From Verrucomicrobiia bacterium Tous-C4TDCM (GTDB taxonomy: Bacteria > Verrucomicrobiota > Verrucomicrobiia > Verrucomicrobiales > Akkermansiaceae), in assembly GCA_002304315.1 (NCBI GenBank), contig NEUO01000003.1, positions 1 to 56,770 of the forward strand: 56,770 nucleotides of DNA, written 5' to 3'. The notes under the pieces are model-generated. The model was not told the DNA's origin and ran no database searches. It saw nothing but the letters and a program-made list of their open reading frames with translations. Both the position numbers and the translations under genes were made by a program. The first letter of the stretch is position 1; each line of letters begins with the position of its first letter. Positions 1 to 7,795 of the stretch are shown piece after piece.

Positions 1-174
1 TGTAGAGTGTTTCAATCCGCGCCCCTCATGCGAGGGGCGACTGCCAGGCTGTTCTCAAGCTCTCCTAATGGTCGGTTTCAATCCGCGCCCCTCATGCGAG
101 GGGCGACTCTCCAAGTGTGACGGTTGGTTTCGCTCCCCTTGGTTTCAATCCGCGCCCCTCATGCGAGGGGCGAC
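1..174 (-). CRISPR. CRISPR array (right, leader-proximal end), type I-C-like repeats; continues past left edge of window
   Basis: Three identical 33-nt repeats at 9-41, 75-107, 142-174 (+ strand GTTTCAATCCGCGCCCCTCATGCGAGGGGCGAC; minus strand GTCGCCCCTCGCATGAGGGGCGCGGATTGAAAC) separated by unique spacers of 33 and 34 nt. The ATTGAAAC 3' end places the transcribed strand on minus, downstream of cas2. Confidence 0.97.
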
Positions 175-399
175 GGCGTGAGCTTGCAGGCCTTTCCTCT
201 GTAGGGAAAGAACTGAATGTTCCGCGAACCTGAGCCGAACAACGTTCGACGCCATCTCGGTTCGGTGGTTTCAAAATGTCAAAGATCTAACCACCAGTGC
301 GTTGGGCGCTTCCGCGAACCTCCCGGGGATTTCATGATCCCTTGGGGTTCGCGACGGCACTGACCGCTTTCCAGATTCAACAGATTGGCGGCGCAGCTC
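175..399 (-). promoter_or_regulatory. CRISPR leader region
   Basis: Non-coding interval between cas2 stop and first repeat; contains repeated CGCGAACC motifs (220-231, 310-321, inverted 346-353). Confidence 0.7.
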
Positions 400-690
400 T
401 CAGACGACAAGCGCGCCGTCCACATCGTAGCCGTCGTTCGCCCCGTGGTGCTCCACCTTGTGATGCCAGTTGGAGCCGAGGTGGTAGAACCGGACGCTGT
501 CGGTCTTCAGATCGACGATCTCCAGAAGTCTTGAACGAAGCGCGACCAGTTGCGCCGGGTCGACCTTGCACTCGAAAACGGAGTTCTGAACGCGTTGCCC
601 GTAGTCGAGACAAGTCTTGGCGACCCGGCGCAGGCGCGATTTCCCAAGCGGGGTCACCGTGGAGACATCGTAGGTGATCAGGACATACAT
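400..690 (-). CDS. cas2: CRISPR-associated endonuclease Cas2
   Basis: 96 aa, [41 protein letters not shown]; Cas2 fold motif and position next to cas1/array. Confidence 0.97.
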   Translation of the reverse strand: MYVLITYDVSTVTPLGKSRLRRVAKTCLDYGQRVQNSVFECKVDPAQLVALRSRLLEIVDLKTDSVRFYHLGSNWHHKVEHHGANDGYDVDGALVV

Positions 691-696
691 GGCCGG

Positions 697-1737
697 CTAT
701 CTGGCAAGGAAGGCGGGATAGGCGTCGAGGTCACTCCGCAGATGCCGGGCGAGCAAACGGGCCTGAAGGTGGGGGAGGAGACCGATCGTGGTCTTCTCGT
801 CGAGGAAGGGGTGCAGGATCTCGTCCTGCTTCCTCTCTTGCCATGCGGTAAGCACTTTCTTGCGGGCTGCTTCTTTCAGCAGCACCGCTCCGCTCTCCTT
901 GGTCTCAAAGTCCGCGCTGTCGACTTGCTTGCGATTGAAGAGCGACAAGGCGGTGCGATCGGCCAGGATGGCGCGGAACTCCTCCATTAGATCGAGCGCC
1001 AGAGACGGCCGGCCCGGGCGGTCGCGGTGGAGGAAGCCACACTGGGCATCAAGGCCGCAGCTTTCCAGCGCGCTCCGGCAGTCGTGCATTAGCAGGCTGT
1101 AAAGGAAAGACAGCAAGGCGTTGACCGGATCGAGCGGCGGCCGACGCGATCGACCCGTCATCACGAGCGCCGGGTCGTGATTGATCATCAGATGGGGAAA
1201 GACGGCGAAGTAGGTTGCCGCTGCATCGCCTTCGATGCCCCGTAGCGAGTCGAGGCTGGTGGTGCGGGTCGCCAGGACGATCCGAACCTGGAGAAAGTCG
1301 GCCGCTTGGAGCAGGGCGCTGGCGCGGGCGGGGTCCTTGTCGCCGTGATCCCGGGCGGCGCGCATCAGGACATGGCGGGAATTCGCCAGCTTCGCCGCGA
1401 TCATGTTCGCCGCGATCGCCACTGACGCAGGTTCGTGGTCGGCACGGCGGTATTGCTCGCGGCGCAGCAGGATGTTGCCGCTGGTGAAGCCGTTCGTGCT
1501 GGCGAGGAACTTGCCGTGCGGCGTGTGGAAGGACAGGGCGACCTTGGCATCCGCGCAGGCCGCCATCAGCGAGGCGGAGGCGGAGATGTCCCAGCCGAAG
1601 CAGGCGATCCCATCCAGGTTGTGCAGCGGCACCCGCAGCTTGGACTCGCCTTCGTGGCGGACTTCGATGGCCGCGCCATCCTTGCGGAGATAGGCTCCCT
1701 CCAAGGTGACGAACAGGGTGTTGAGATGGCGTTTCAC
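697..1737 (-). CDS. cas1: CRISPR-associated endonuclease Cas1 (type I-C)
   Basis: GTG start giving VKRHLNTLFVTLEGAYLRKDG...; GTGA overlap with cas4 stop (1734-1737). The longer 565-aa ORF extends antisense/out of gene upstream. Confidence 0.95.
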   Translation of the reverse strand: MKRHLNTLFVTLEGAYLRKDGAAIEVRHEGESKLRVPLHNLDGIACFGWDISASASLMAACADAKVALSFHTPHGKFLASTNGFTSGNILLRREQYRRADHEPASVAIAANMIAAKLANSRHVLMRAARDHGDKDPARASALLQAADFLQVRIVLATRTTSLDSLRGIEGDAAATYFAVFPHLMINHDPALVMTGRSRRPPLDPVNALLSFLYSLLMHDCRSALESCGLDAQCGFLHRDRPGRPSLALDLMEEFRAILADRTALSLFNRKQVDSADFETKESGAVLLKEAARKKVLTAWQERKQDEILHPFLDEKTTIGLLPHLQARLLARHLRSDLDAYPAFLAR

Positions 1738-2363
1738 GGGGCGGGGGACGGGAGGTTGGAATTGAACCAAGCCGCCGCGCCCTTCTTGAAGCGGAGGGCT
1801 TTCGGCTGGCATTGGTCGATCAAGGAACAGGCGTCGCAGCGGCGGGGATCGTATTCGGCGAGGGGTGTCGTCCCGGCGTTGAAGCAGTGGTGCACGGCCG
1901 CTGCGGTGAATTGGACGAGTAGTCGCAACTCGCCATCGAACTCGACCTCCGTCCGCCGGTGGCGCTCGCCGTAGTAAAGTGCGCCGCGGGGCACCTCGAT
2001 CCCGAGCATTTCTTCCAGGCAGAGCGCTTGCGCGCAGAGCTGCACTTCGTCGGCCCGGTGGGCTTTCGGTTTGCCCCGCTTGTATTCGACCGGAAGCACC
2101 CGGCCGTCGGCGTCGAACTCGACGATGTCGCATTGCCCGGTAATCCCCAATCGCAGTGACCGCACCGGCATCCCGCGGGTGATCCGGACGCCGGGGCGCG
2201 ACTCGTCGGGGCCGTCGTGGGCCCGGGCGTGCATCACCTTGCCTTCGGCCGTGAACTTGTTCTCCGCCCAAGCCTGCTCGACGTGGATCAGCGCGCACTG
2301 CCGCGGGCAATACAGCCAGTGCTGGAGCGCGGAGAGGGCGATGAGATGGTCTTCGTCGTGCAT
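1734..2363 (-). CDS. cas4: CRISPR-associated exonuclease Cas4
   Basis: 209 aa; LSALQHWLYCPRQCALIHVEQ..., GQCDIVEF, PVEYKRGKPK, C-terminal CDACSLIDQC cysteines typical of Cas4. Confidence 0.95.
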   Translation of the reverse strand: MHDEDHLIALSALQHWLYCPRQCALIHVEQAWAENKFTAEGKVMHARAHDGPDESRPGVRITRGMPVRSLRLGITGQCDIVEFDADGRVLPVEYKRGKPKAHRADEVQLCAQALCLEEMLGIEVPRGALYYGERHRRTEVEFDGELRLLVQFTAAAVHHCFNAGTTPLAEYDPRRCDACSLIDQCQPKALRFKKGAAAWFNSNLPSPAP

Positions 2364-2440
2364 GGGAGGGGAGAATCAAGACGGGAAGCAGCAAGACGGA
2401 AGACTGGAAGAATTCGGTCTGCGCGGAGATCTGCGCGGAG

Positions 2441-2851
2441 TTAGAGGAAGGGATTGACGACCCGGACGCCGTCGTAGCCCTGGCCGTGGTTCAAGTCTTC
2501 GGAGTAAATCCTGGGGCAGCCCAATTCGAGCGCGCTGGCAAGCACGAGGGAGTCCCAGTGCGAGGTCTGATAGGCTCCGTGGAGCCGCAGTGCGAGGATC
2601 AGCGTTTCGGGAGTCAGCGGGGCGATGTCCATTCGCATGAACTGCGCCAGCCAGGCCGCTTCGCTGGTGGGAGGTAGCGCGAGTTTCTTGGGATGCCGTG
2701 CAGAAACGATGAACTCGCCGAGCACTTGGACGGAAACCGCGAGACCCGGCTGACGAAGGAGTTCGCGGGCGATGCGGGTCTTTTCCGTGAGCGGCAGCAA
2801 CTCTTCCGCCGCATAGACGAGGATGTTGGTATCAACGAAGGCGTTCGGCAT
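2441..2851 (-). CDS. PIN-domain toxin (VapC-like), first TA module in cas locus
   Basis: 136 aa; MPNAFVDTNILVYAAEE, SVQVLGEFIV, SHWDSLVLASALELGC, IYSEDLNHGQ: PIN acidic residues. Overlaps upstream antitoxin ORF by 20 nt. Confidence 0.9.
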   Translation of the reverse strand: MPNAFVDTNILVYAAEELLPLTEKTRIARELLRQPGLAVSVQVLGEFIVSARHPKKLALPPTSEAAWLAQFMRMDIAPLTPETLILALRLHGAYQTSHWDSLVLASALELGCPRIYSEDLNHGQGYDGVRVVNPFL

Positions 2852-3098
2852 AGATTTCGTCGCGGGTTAAGGGAACCAAGGGTTCGGTTCTCGCGGGCTT
2901 CCGGCGTGCCCGCGCGTCGGCCTCGCGATAAAGTTTCTTGAGCGCCTCGATCCGGCTGGCTTCCCGGTCCTCGTCGCCAGTGGTCTCGCGAATGAGGATT
3001 TCCCGGACCATGGCACTCACGGAAGTGCCCTTCTCCGCCGCCTTGAGCCGCGCTTTGCGGTAGGTCTCGTCATCGATCTTGAGCGTGATGTTTTTCAT
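2832..3098 (-). CDS. Ribbon-helix-helix (CopG/VapB-like) antitoxin
   Basis: 88 aa; MKNITLKIDDETYRKARLKAAEKGTSVSAMVREILIRET RHH-type N-terminus; overlaps PIN toxin. Confidence 0.85.
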   Translation of the reverse strand: MKNITLKIDDETYRKARLKAAEKGTSVSAMVREILIRETTGDEDREASRIEALKKLYREADARARRKPARTEPLVPLTRDEIYAERLR

Positions 3099-3099
3099 G

Positions 3100-3122
3100 A
3101 CTGTGCTGCACAGTAACTGTGC
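3100..3122 (-). promoter_or_regulatory. Putative RHH antitoxin operator: three alternating 7-nt half-sites
   Basis: + strand ACTGTGC-t-GCACAGT-a-ACTGTGC, immediately upstream of the antitoxin ATG (3096-3098). Confidence 0.7.
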
Positions 3123-3203
3123 GGGGGCTTCGCGTCAACGGGGTGGGTTCGGGGTGGATGGGGATTCGTTTATTTCTTTCAGCGGTAGGGGTTTGCTGTG
3201 CGG

Positions 3204-3536
3204 TCACTCGGACCGGGCGAGGATTTGCTGCCAACGGTCCGACGTGATGAATACCGGTCCGGCTTGGCCGGACTGGGTTTCGTCTTCTTGCACCCACCAG
3301 CCGTCGGCGAGGGTGGCCAGATCACGGAAATACTTCGACATGCTCTCCGTGACCTCGAACCGGTTGAACAACTTGTGTCAGTTGAAGGCCATGTCCCAAA
3401 CTTCGAACTCCAAGCCGTCGATCCACGGCTCAGCATAGAATTCTTGCGAGAGCATTTTCATCCGGAACAGCAGCACTTCCGAGGCGAGCGCCGCCCGGCT
3501 GATCATGCCGTCGGAGGGGTCGAGGTCATCGCTCAT
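3204..3536 (-). pseudogene. Hypothetical acidic small protein encoded 3 nt after cas7, interrupted by in-frame TGA (3378-3380)
   Basis: Translation MSDDLDPSDGMISRAALASEVLLFRMKMLSQEFYAEPWIDGLEFEVWDMAFN*HKLFNRFEVTESMSKYFRDLATLADGWWVQEDETQSGQAGPVFITSDRWQQILARSE*; coding-like on both sides of the stop; not in supplied ORF track because each half is <60 aa. Confidence 0.65.
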
Positions 3537-3539
3537 GAC

Positions 3540-4490
3540 TCAGATGCGGCGGATCAGGGTGATGCCGTTGCCGAGATCCTTGGATTCGCCGGGCTTGATG
3601 AAATCGTCGAGCGGGATGCCGTCGAAGGTGATGCGCTTGGCGTAGTCGGAGAACTTTCGAGGCGGCTTGCCGTTCTCGGCCGGAGAGTCCTCGAAGGACT
3701 CGATCTTCAGCCGGTCGAAGAGAGAGTGGCTGGGGGCCTTGCCAAGCTGGTTCTCGTGCTTGAAAACGAGCAGGCCTCGCGGAGCCATGCTGCCGGCGGG
3801 ACGGGCGGCGGATTGGTCGAACTGGAAGGCGTTCTCTAGGGCTTGGAAGAAGAGTTCGAGGTCTACGTCTTCGGAAAACCCGGTTTGATCGGCGAGGAAG
3901 GGGTTCACGAAGCCGTGGGTCTGATAGAGAGCGTAGGGAACGGTGAATTTGCGGCCCATGGTGCGGTTGTCGCCCTGCTGGGCCTCGGCTTCCTTCTCAG
4001 TTGCGACGGCCATGCGGGTAATGGCGTGCTCGCTGATGACGATGGGATCGATGGAGCGAGAGAAACTAAGCTGGATCGGCCCGCGGACTTGGCCACAGTT
4101 GACTGCGAGGCTCATGACGGCCCCGAAAGTACGGACGTCGTAGAAGTTCTGGCACATCCATTGGCGGGCGGCTTCGACTTCGTCGCCACTGCCTTTTCTC
4201 TTGCCGGCCTTTGCCTCGCTCTGCTCGACGCCGTTTTCCTTGATTGCTTGGTAGGCTTTTTCGTGAGCACGGATGAGGACGCCCTTCTCTTTCACGTAGA
4301 TGTCGTAGCCAGGCGCGTCCTTTTTGACGACGTCCACATAATTGCGCACCTTGCGTTTGATGCAGACGTCGGTGATGAGGCCTTGGCCTGATTCGGTGTC
4401 AACGCGGGGAAGATTGCCAGCATCGGGATCGCCGTTCGGGTTGGCGTCGGATGCTTCGAAGAGGTAGATGAAGTCGTAGCGGTGGTTCAT
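3540..4490 (-). CDS. cas7: Type I-C Cascade backbone protein Cas7 (Csd2)
   Basis: 316 aa; [49 protein letters not shown] hallmark of Cas7/Csd2. Confidence 0.97.
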   Translation of the reverse strand: MNHRYDFIYLFEASDANPNGDPDAGNLPRVDTESGQGLITDVCIKRKVRNYVDVVKKDAPGYDIYVKEKGVLIRAHEKAYQAIKENGVEQSEAKAGKRKGSGDEVEAARQWMCQNFYDVRTFGAVMSLAVNCGQVRGPIQLSFSRSIDPIVISEHAITRMAVATEKEAEAQQGDNRTMGRKFTVPYALYQTHGFVNPFLADQTGFSEDVDLELFFQALENAFQFDQSAARPAGSMAPRGLLVFKHENQLGKAPSHSLFDRLKIESFEDSPAENGKPPRKFSDYAKRITFDGIPLDDFIKPGESKDLGNGITLIRRI

Positions 4491-4522
4491 GGTGAGGTGA
4501 TTGTGAATGGTTAGAGATGGAT

Positions 4523-4954
4523 TCAGGATTTGTTGCCGTCAGTCGGTTCAATGGGTTCAGCTTCCCCATCCTTGGGTTTACTCGGGTAAAAGGCTTTTCG
4601 CTGATGGTAATATCCGAGCGCGAATTGAGCCTGATTCTGGAGATTGAGGTGAGCGGGAAAATCGGTGAGGCAGTCGAGGATGTTCTGGCAGAGGATTTCC
4701 CTGCCGTTCTTGCGCTTTAAGGCGTTCTCCGAGCCGATCTTTGAAGCCCATTCTGACTGCGCTTTACCGAGGTGATTGGGATACATCCGCAGAAGACGAC
4801 CGAAGACAGCGCGCGGAGTGGCCGAGGCGCTGGAGTAGAAACGGTCACGGATGGTGGCATTGATGTTCGGGAGGGCGTCCTGCTGAGTTTTTTCGAGGAC
4901 CGCAAACAGCCTGCCGAGTAGATAGCCGGGGTTGGTGCTGGTTTCGTCTAACAT
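4523..4954 (-). CDS. Possible internally initiated Cas11c small subunit within cas8c
   Basis: Established knowledge: type I-C systems translate Cas11c from an internal start in cas8c. Candidate ATG at 4954 ([25 protein letters not shown]...). No clear Shine-Dalgarno seen. Confidence 0.35.
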   Translation of the reverse strand: MLDETSTNPGYLLGRLFAVLEKTQQDALPNINATIRDRFYSSASATPRAVFGRLLRMYPNHLGKAQSEWASKIGSENALKRKNGREILCQNILDCLTDFPAHLNLQNQAQFALGYYHQRKAFYPSKPKDGEAEPIEPTDGNKS

Positions 4955-6373
4955 GATGGTGATGGGGTAATGATGGTTGCGGATGAGCCAGGCTTTGAGG
5001 ATGGAGGCTTTGAGGTAGCTGACCTCGCGTTCAGCTCTGATGCGATTGAGGACGGTCGTGACCAGAGAAGCGGGATAGTCGGAGCCGAGGAGAATGGACC
5101 TCATGAGTCCGCCGCCGAGCAGGGGCGGAATCCCGTCGGCTTCCCGGGCGGTCTGGCGGAGAATCTGGTAGGACGAAGGGTGGACGGGTTCTGGATTCTT
5201 CGAATTGGTTTCGTCCCATTGGCGGACCAGTTCTAGTTGGGCGAGGTGAAGTCTGAGATTGTCGATGAGTTCTCCGAGTTGGCCGGTGTGCCAGAAGCGA
5301 ACGGAGAGGCGGGACGCATTGGGGGAGAGCCCGAGAATGTAATAAGGCACCTTGGCGTCGCCGAGGTCATCGTTGCCGAGGGTTCCGCGGGCGATCTTCC
5401 CGAGGATTCTTTCGACCCTTTGTTTGGTGCCAATGTCTTCCGCCTCAGGGGTGCCGGACATCATCCATGGAAACAGGGCTTCGGCCGGGGTCGCTTCCGC
5501 GGTCCAGAAGACCGTGGTGGCGTCGCCGACGCGGAAGCGGCGCTCCTTGCGGGCGAGAAGCCAGTTGAGAGCATTGCAGTAGGCGAACGCCGCGGTTTCG
5601 GAGACGGGTGAGTTGAGTCCCTGTTCTTTGCCGAGGGAGGCGAAGGCGTTTAGATTGAACGAAACTAGCTTCGCCCCCGAGCTTTGCGCTCCCGCCACCC
5701 CTTTGATCGCCGGGTCGTGGAGCTGGGCAAGAGCGGCGGATCTCCCAGTGACCAGGCAGAAGCCTTTCTCTCCCTCTCGGTCGATAGAGCTTTGTTCAGC
5801 CCACCACCGGGAGATCGAAGGAGCCTGGTGGACGTATCTGGGATTTCCGCTGATTTGGAAGACTCCGAAGCCCGAGGTAATCCCTTGAAGCTGCGGGTGG
5901 TCAGAGGAGCGTTCGGGCGTCCAAGTTTTCAGGAAACTGCACACCGCCGAGAAGTCCCGGCTGTCGAACAAAGCTTCAAGGTCGAGATGCCGCTTTCTGA
6001 AGGCCTCGAATGAGGCGATTGTCCGGACTTTCTCCTTTTCTCGCTCGGCTTCGGACTTTTTCGGATCTTCGGGTTTGAATCCAAGCATGTAGCCTGTGTT
6101 ATCCCAGAGAAAGCACGGGTTAAGTCCTTGTCCGGGAGGTTTGGCCTGACCAGGAACAAGAAGCGAGAGCGGACGAACGGTCTTCTTCTCTTTGCCGTTT
6201 TTGCCAATTTCAATGGTTTCGATCCGGCGCGGCTCAATGGAGACCAAACTACCGTCGTCCTTGATGACAACGCAGAAACTGATGTTCTGTAGGCTCTAGC
6301 CAGGCGTAGGAAGGCCGTTGTCGGGGTCCTCGGAAAGCCGCTCATAGAGATTGTTCAGACATTGAAGGATCAT
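4523..6373 (-). pseudogene. cas8c: Type I-C large subunit Cas8c (Csd1) with in-frame TAG at codon 26
   Basis: From ATG 6373: MILQCLNNLYERLSEDPDNGLPTPG*SLQNISFCVVIKDDGSLVSIEPRRIETIEIGKNG... continuous in frame with the 574-aa ORF 4523-6247. TAG lies at 6296-6298. Confidence 0.85.
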
Positions 6374-6379
6374 GACGGC

Positions 6380-7129
6380 TTAAGCGTTGACGGTGTGGAA
6401 AGGCGGCACTTCGACGACCCCGTTCTCGAGCTTGGCATTGAAGAACCGCGGTTCGGCACGGACGCGTTTTCCTTGGCCGGTGAGGAAGCTGTCTTTGGCC
6501 TTCTTGTCGGCAGGCAGGTAGGCGATGTCGTGGAGCATCCAGCCGAGTTCCTTGTTTCGTTGCTCGGGCGGAAGTTCGCAGGCCGGGAGGAGATCGGTGT
6601 CGCCGAGAAGGGTGAAGCGGGCGGGGAACTCGCGGTTACCGAGGCAGGGTTGGTGGAAGCATTGGCCGGAGCGGGCACGGCGAGTGAACATGTCGAGGTG
6701 CTTGCCTTCGCAGTCCTTGGCGGGGAGTTCCAGGCCGCCGCGTTCGAAACGGAAGTCGAGGATCTCGAAACGGGCTTCGATGATGTAGGCTACATTCCGC
6801 AGCAGCGTTGAGGCGCGCTGTTGCCGGGTCTTTGGATCGTCAGCGAAGATCCCAATAGTTGCCACTGATTCGCCTTTCATGGCGGCGGCTGTGGGTGCGC
6901 TGGCTTTGGCTCCGACTTCGTTGCGCCGGATGTTGGTGAAGCGGATCGGCTTGAGGACGTGGATGCGGTCGATGATCCAGCGGATCTGCGGCTTCCAGTA
7001 GATCGCTTCGAGGATCCCGCGGGCCGCGGAAGGGGTGATGACGTCGTAGGAGACGCGTTCGACCTTCATTTCCGGCCGGGTGAAGCAGGCGAAGTCGCCT
7101 TCGATGTGGAGCTTGATGCCGAAGGACAT
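6380..7129 (-). CDS. cas5: Type I-C Cas5 (crRNA-processing)
   Basis: 249 aa; LHIEGDFACFTRPEMKVERVSYDVITPSAARGILEAIYWKPQIRWIIDRIHVLKPIRFTNIRRNEV is typical Cas5c/Cas5d. Confidence 0.97.
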   Translation of the reverse strand: MSFGIKLHIEGDFACFTRPEMKVERVSYDVITPSAARGILEAIYWKPQIRWIIDRIHVLKPIRFTNIRRNEVGAKASAPTAAAMKGESVATIGIFADDPKTRQQRASTLLRNVAYIIEARFEILDFRFERGGLELPAKDCEGKHLDMFTRRARSGQCFHQPCLGNREFPARFTLLGDTDLLPACELPPEQRNKELGWMLHDIAYLPADKKAKDSFLTGQGKRVRAEPRFFNAKLENGVVEVPPFHTVNA

Positions 7130-7135
7130 GGGGAT

Positions 7136-7522
7136 TCAGGGTTTGATCTTGGGGAAGTAGCGGACGTGAGGCAGGCCTTTGAAATCGGCGTCCTGGGTCC
7201 AGAGCGTGGCCTTGTGGGCCAGCGTGATGGCGTAGATCAGGGAGTCTGCCAGCGGGAGCTTGTGCTTAATGAAAAGGTCGGCGGCGGCGACGGCGATTTC
7301 CTCGTCAATGCCGATCACGATGCCGGAGCGCATCGAAAGGGTGACTTCGTCCGCCTTCGCTTGGCCGCGTTTCTGGAGCGCGATCTTGCGAACCTCCGTG
7401 ATCACGATGGTCGGGACGATCAGCTCGGGCAGCTTCAGGAGAATGGGGCGGAAATGTGGGGTATTGGGGCCTTCGTCGAGGCACTCGCACCACGCGCTCG
7501 AATCGAGGATGTCGAGTTTCAT
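7136..7522 (-). CDS. PIN-domain toxin (VapC-like), second TA module in cas locus
   Basis: 128 aa; MKLDILDSSAWCECLDEG, IVITEVRKIAL, LPLADSLIYAITLAHKATLWTQDADFKGL: PIN motifs. Confidence 0.88.
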   Translation of the reverse strand: MKLDILDSSAWCECLDEGPNTPHFRPILLKLPELIVPTIVITEVRKIALQKRGQAKADEVTLSMRSGIVIGIDEEIAVAAADLFIKHKLPLADSLIYAITLAHKATLWTQDADFKGLPHVRYFPKIKP

Positions 7523-7534
7523 GGGGCGTTAGTT

Positions 7535-7747
7535 TCAGATGTCCCGATCCGCTTCCCTCCTAAAATCAAGCGGCTCGTCGCCTTTCAAGAATCCAATGAG
7601 CTGCTCCGGTGTAAGGATGGGCCTGAGTTCGATGTGGCCGTCTTTTTCGACGACGTTGAGCCGCTGGCCGGGTTTCAAGTTTAAGGCCTGCCGGACATCC
7701 TTTGGGATGACGACTTGGAACTTGGGTGATAGAAGTGAGGTTGTCAT
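7535..7747 (-). CDS. AbrB/SpoVT (MazE/VapB)-type antitoxin
   Basis: 70 aa; SLLSPKFQVVIPKDVRQALNLKPGQRLNVVEKDGHIELRPI swapped-hairpin AbrB signature; paired with PIN gene 12 nt downstream. Confidence 0.9.
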   Translation of the reverse strand: MTTSLLSPKFQVVIPKDVRQALNLKPGQRLNVVEKDGHIELRPILTPEQLIGFLKGDEPLDFRREADRDI

Positions 7748-7795
7748 ACGATTTGGATTCTGGGGGATGGGTCGGAATTTGCAACCGGATTCGCC

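Noticed and set aside
42-141. Self-targeting spacers within the window
   Set aside because: By eye, neither spacer matched other sequence in the window; a real test needs an exact and near-match search.
297-677. Plus-strand ORFs over the leader and cas2
   Set aside because: Antisense to cas2 and the leader; Arg/Pro/Ser-rich shadow translation.
4523-6298. Recoding of TAG/TGA as an amino acid to explain the cas8c and small-ORF stops
   Set aside because: cas3 itself terminates at TAG and cas7 at TGA, so genome-wide reassignment is unlikely; point mutations or sequence errors are simpler.
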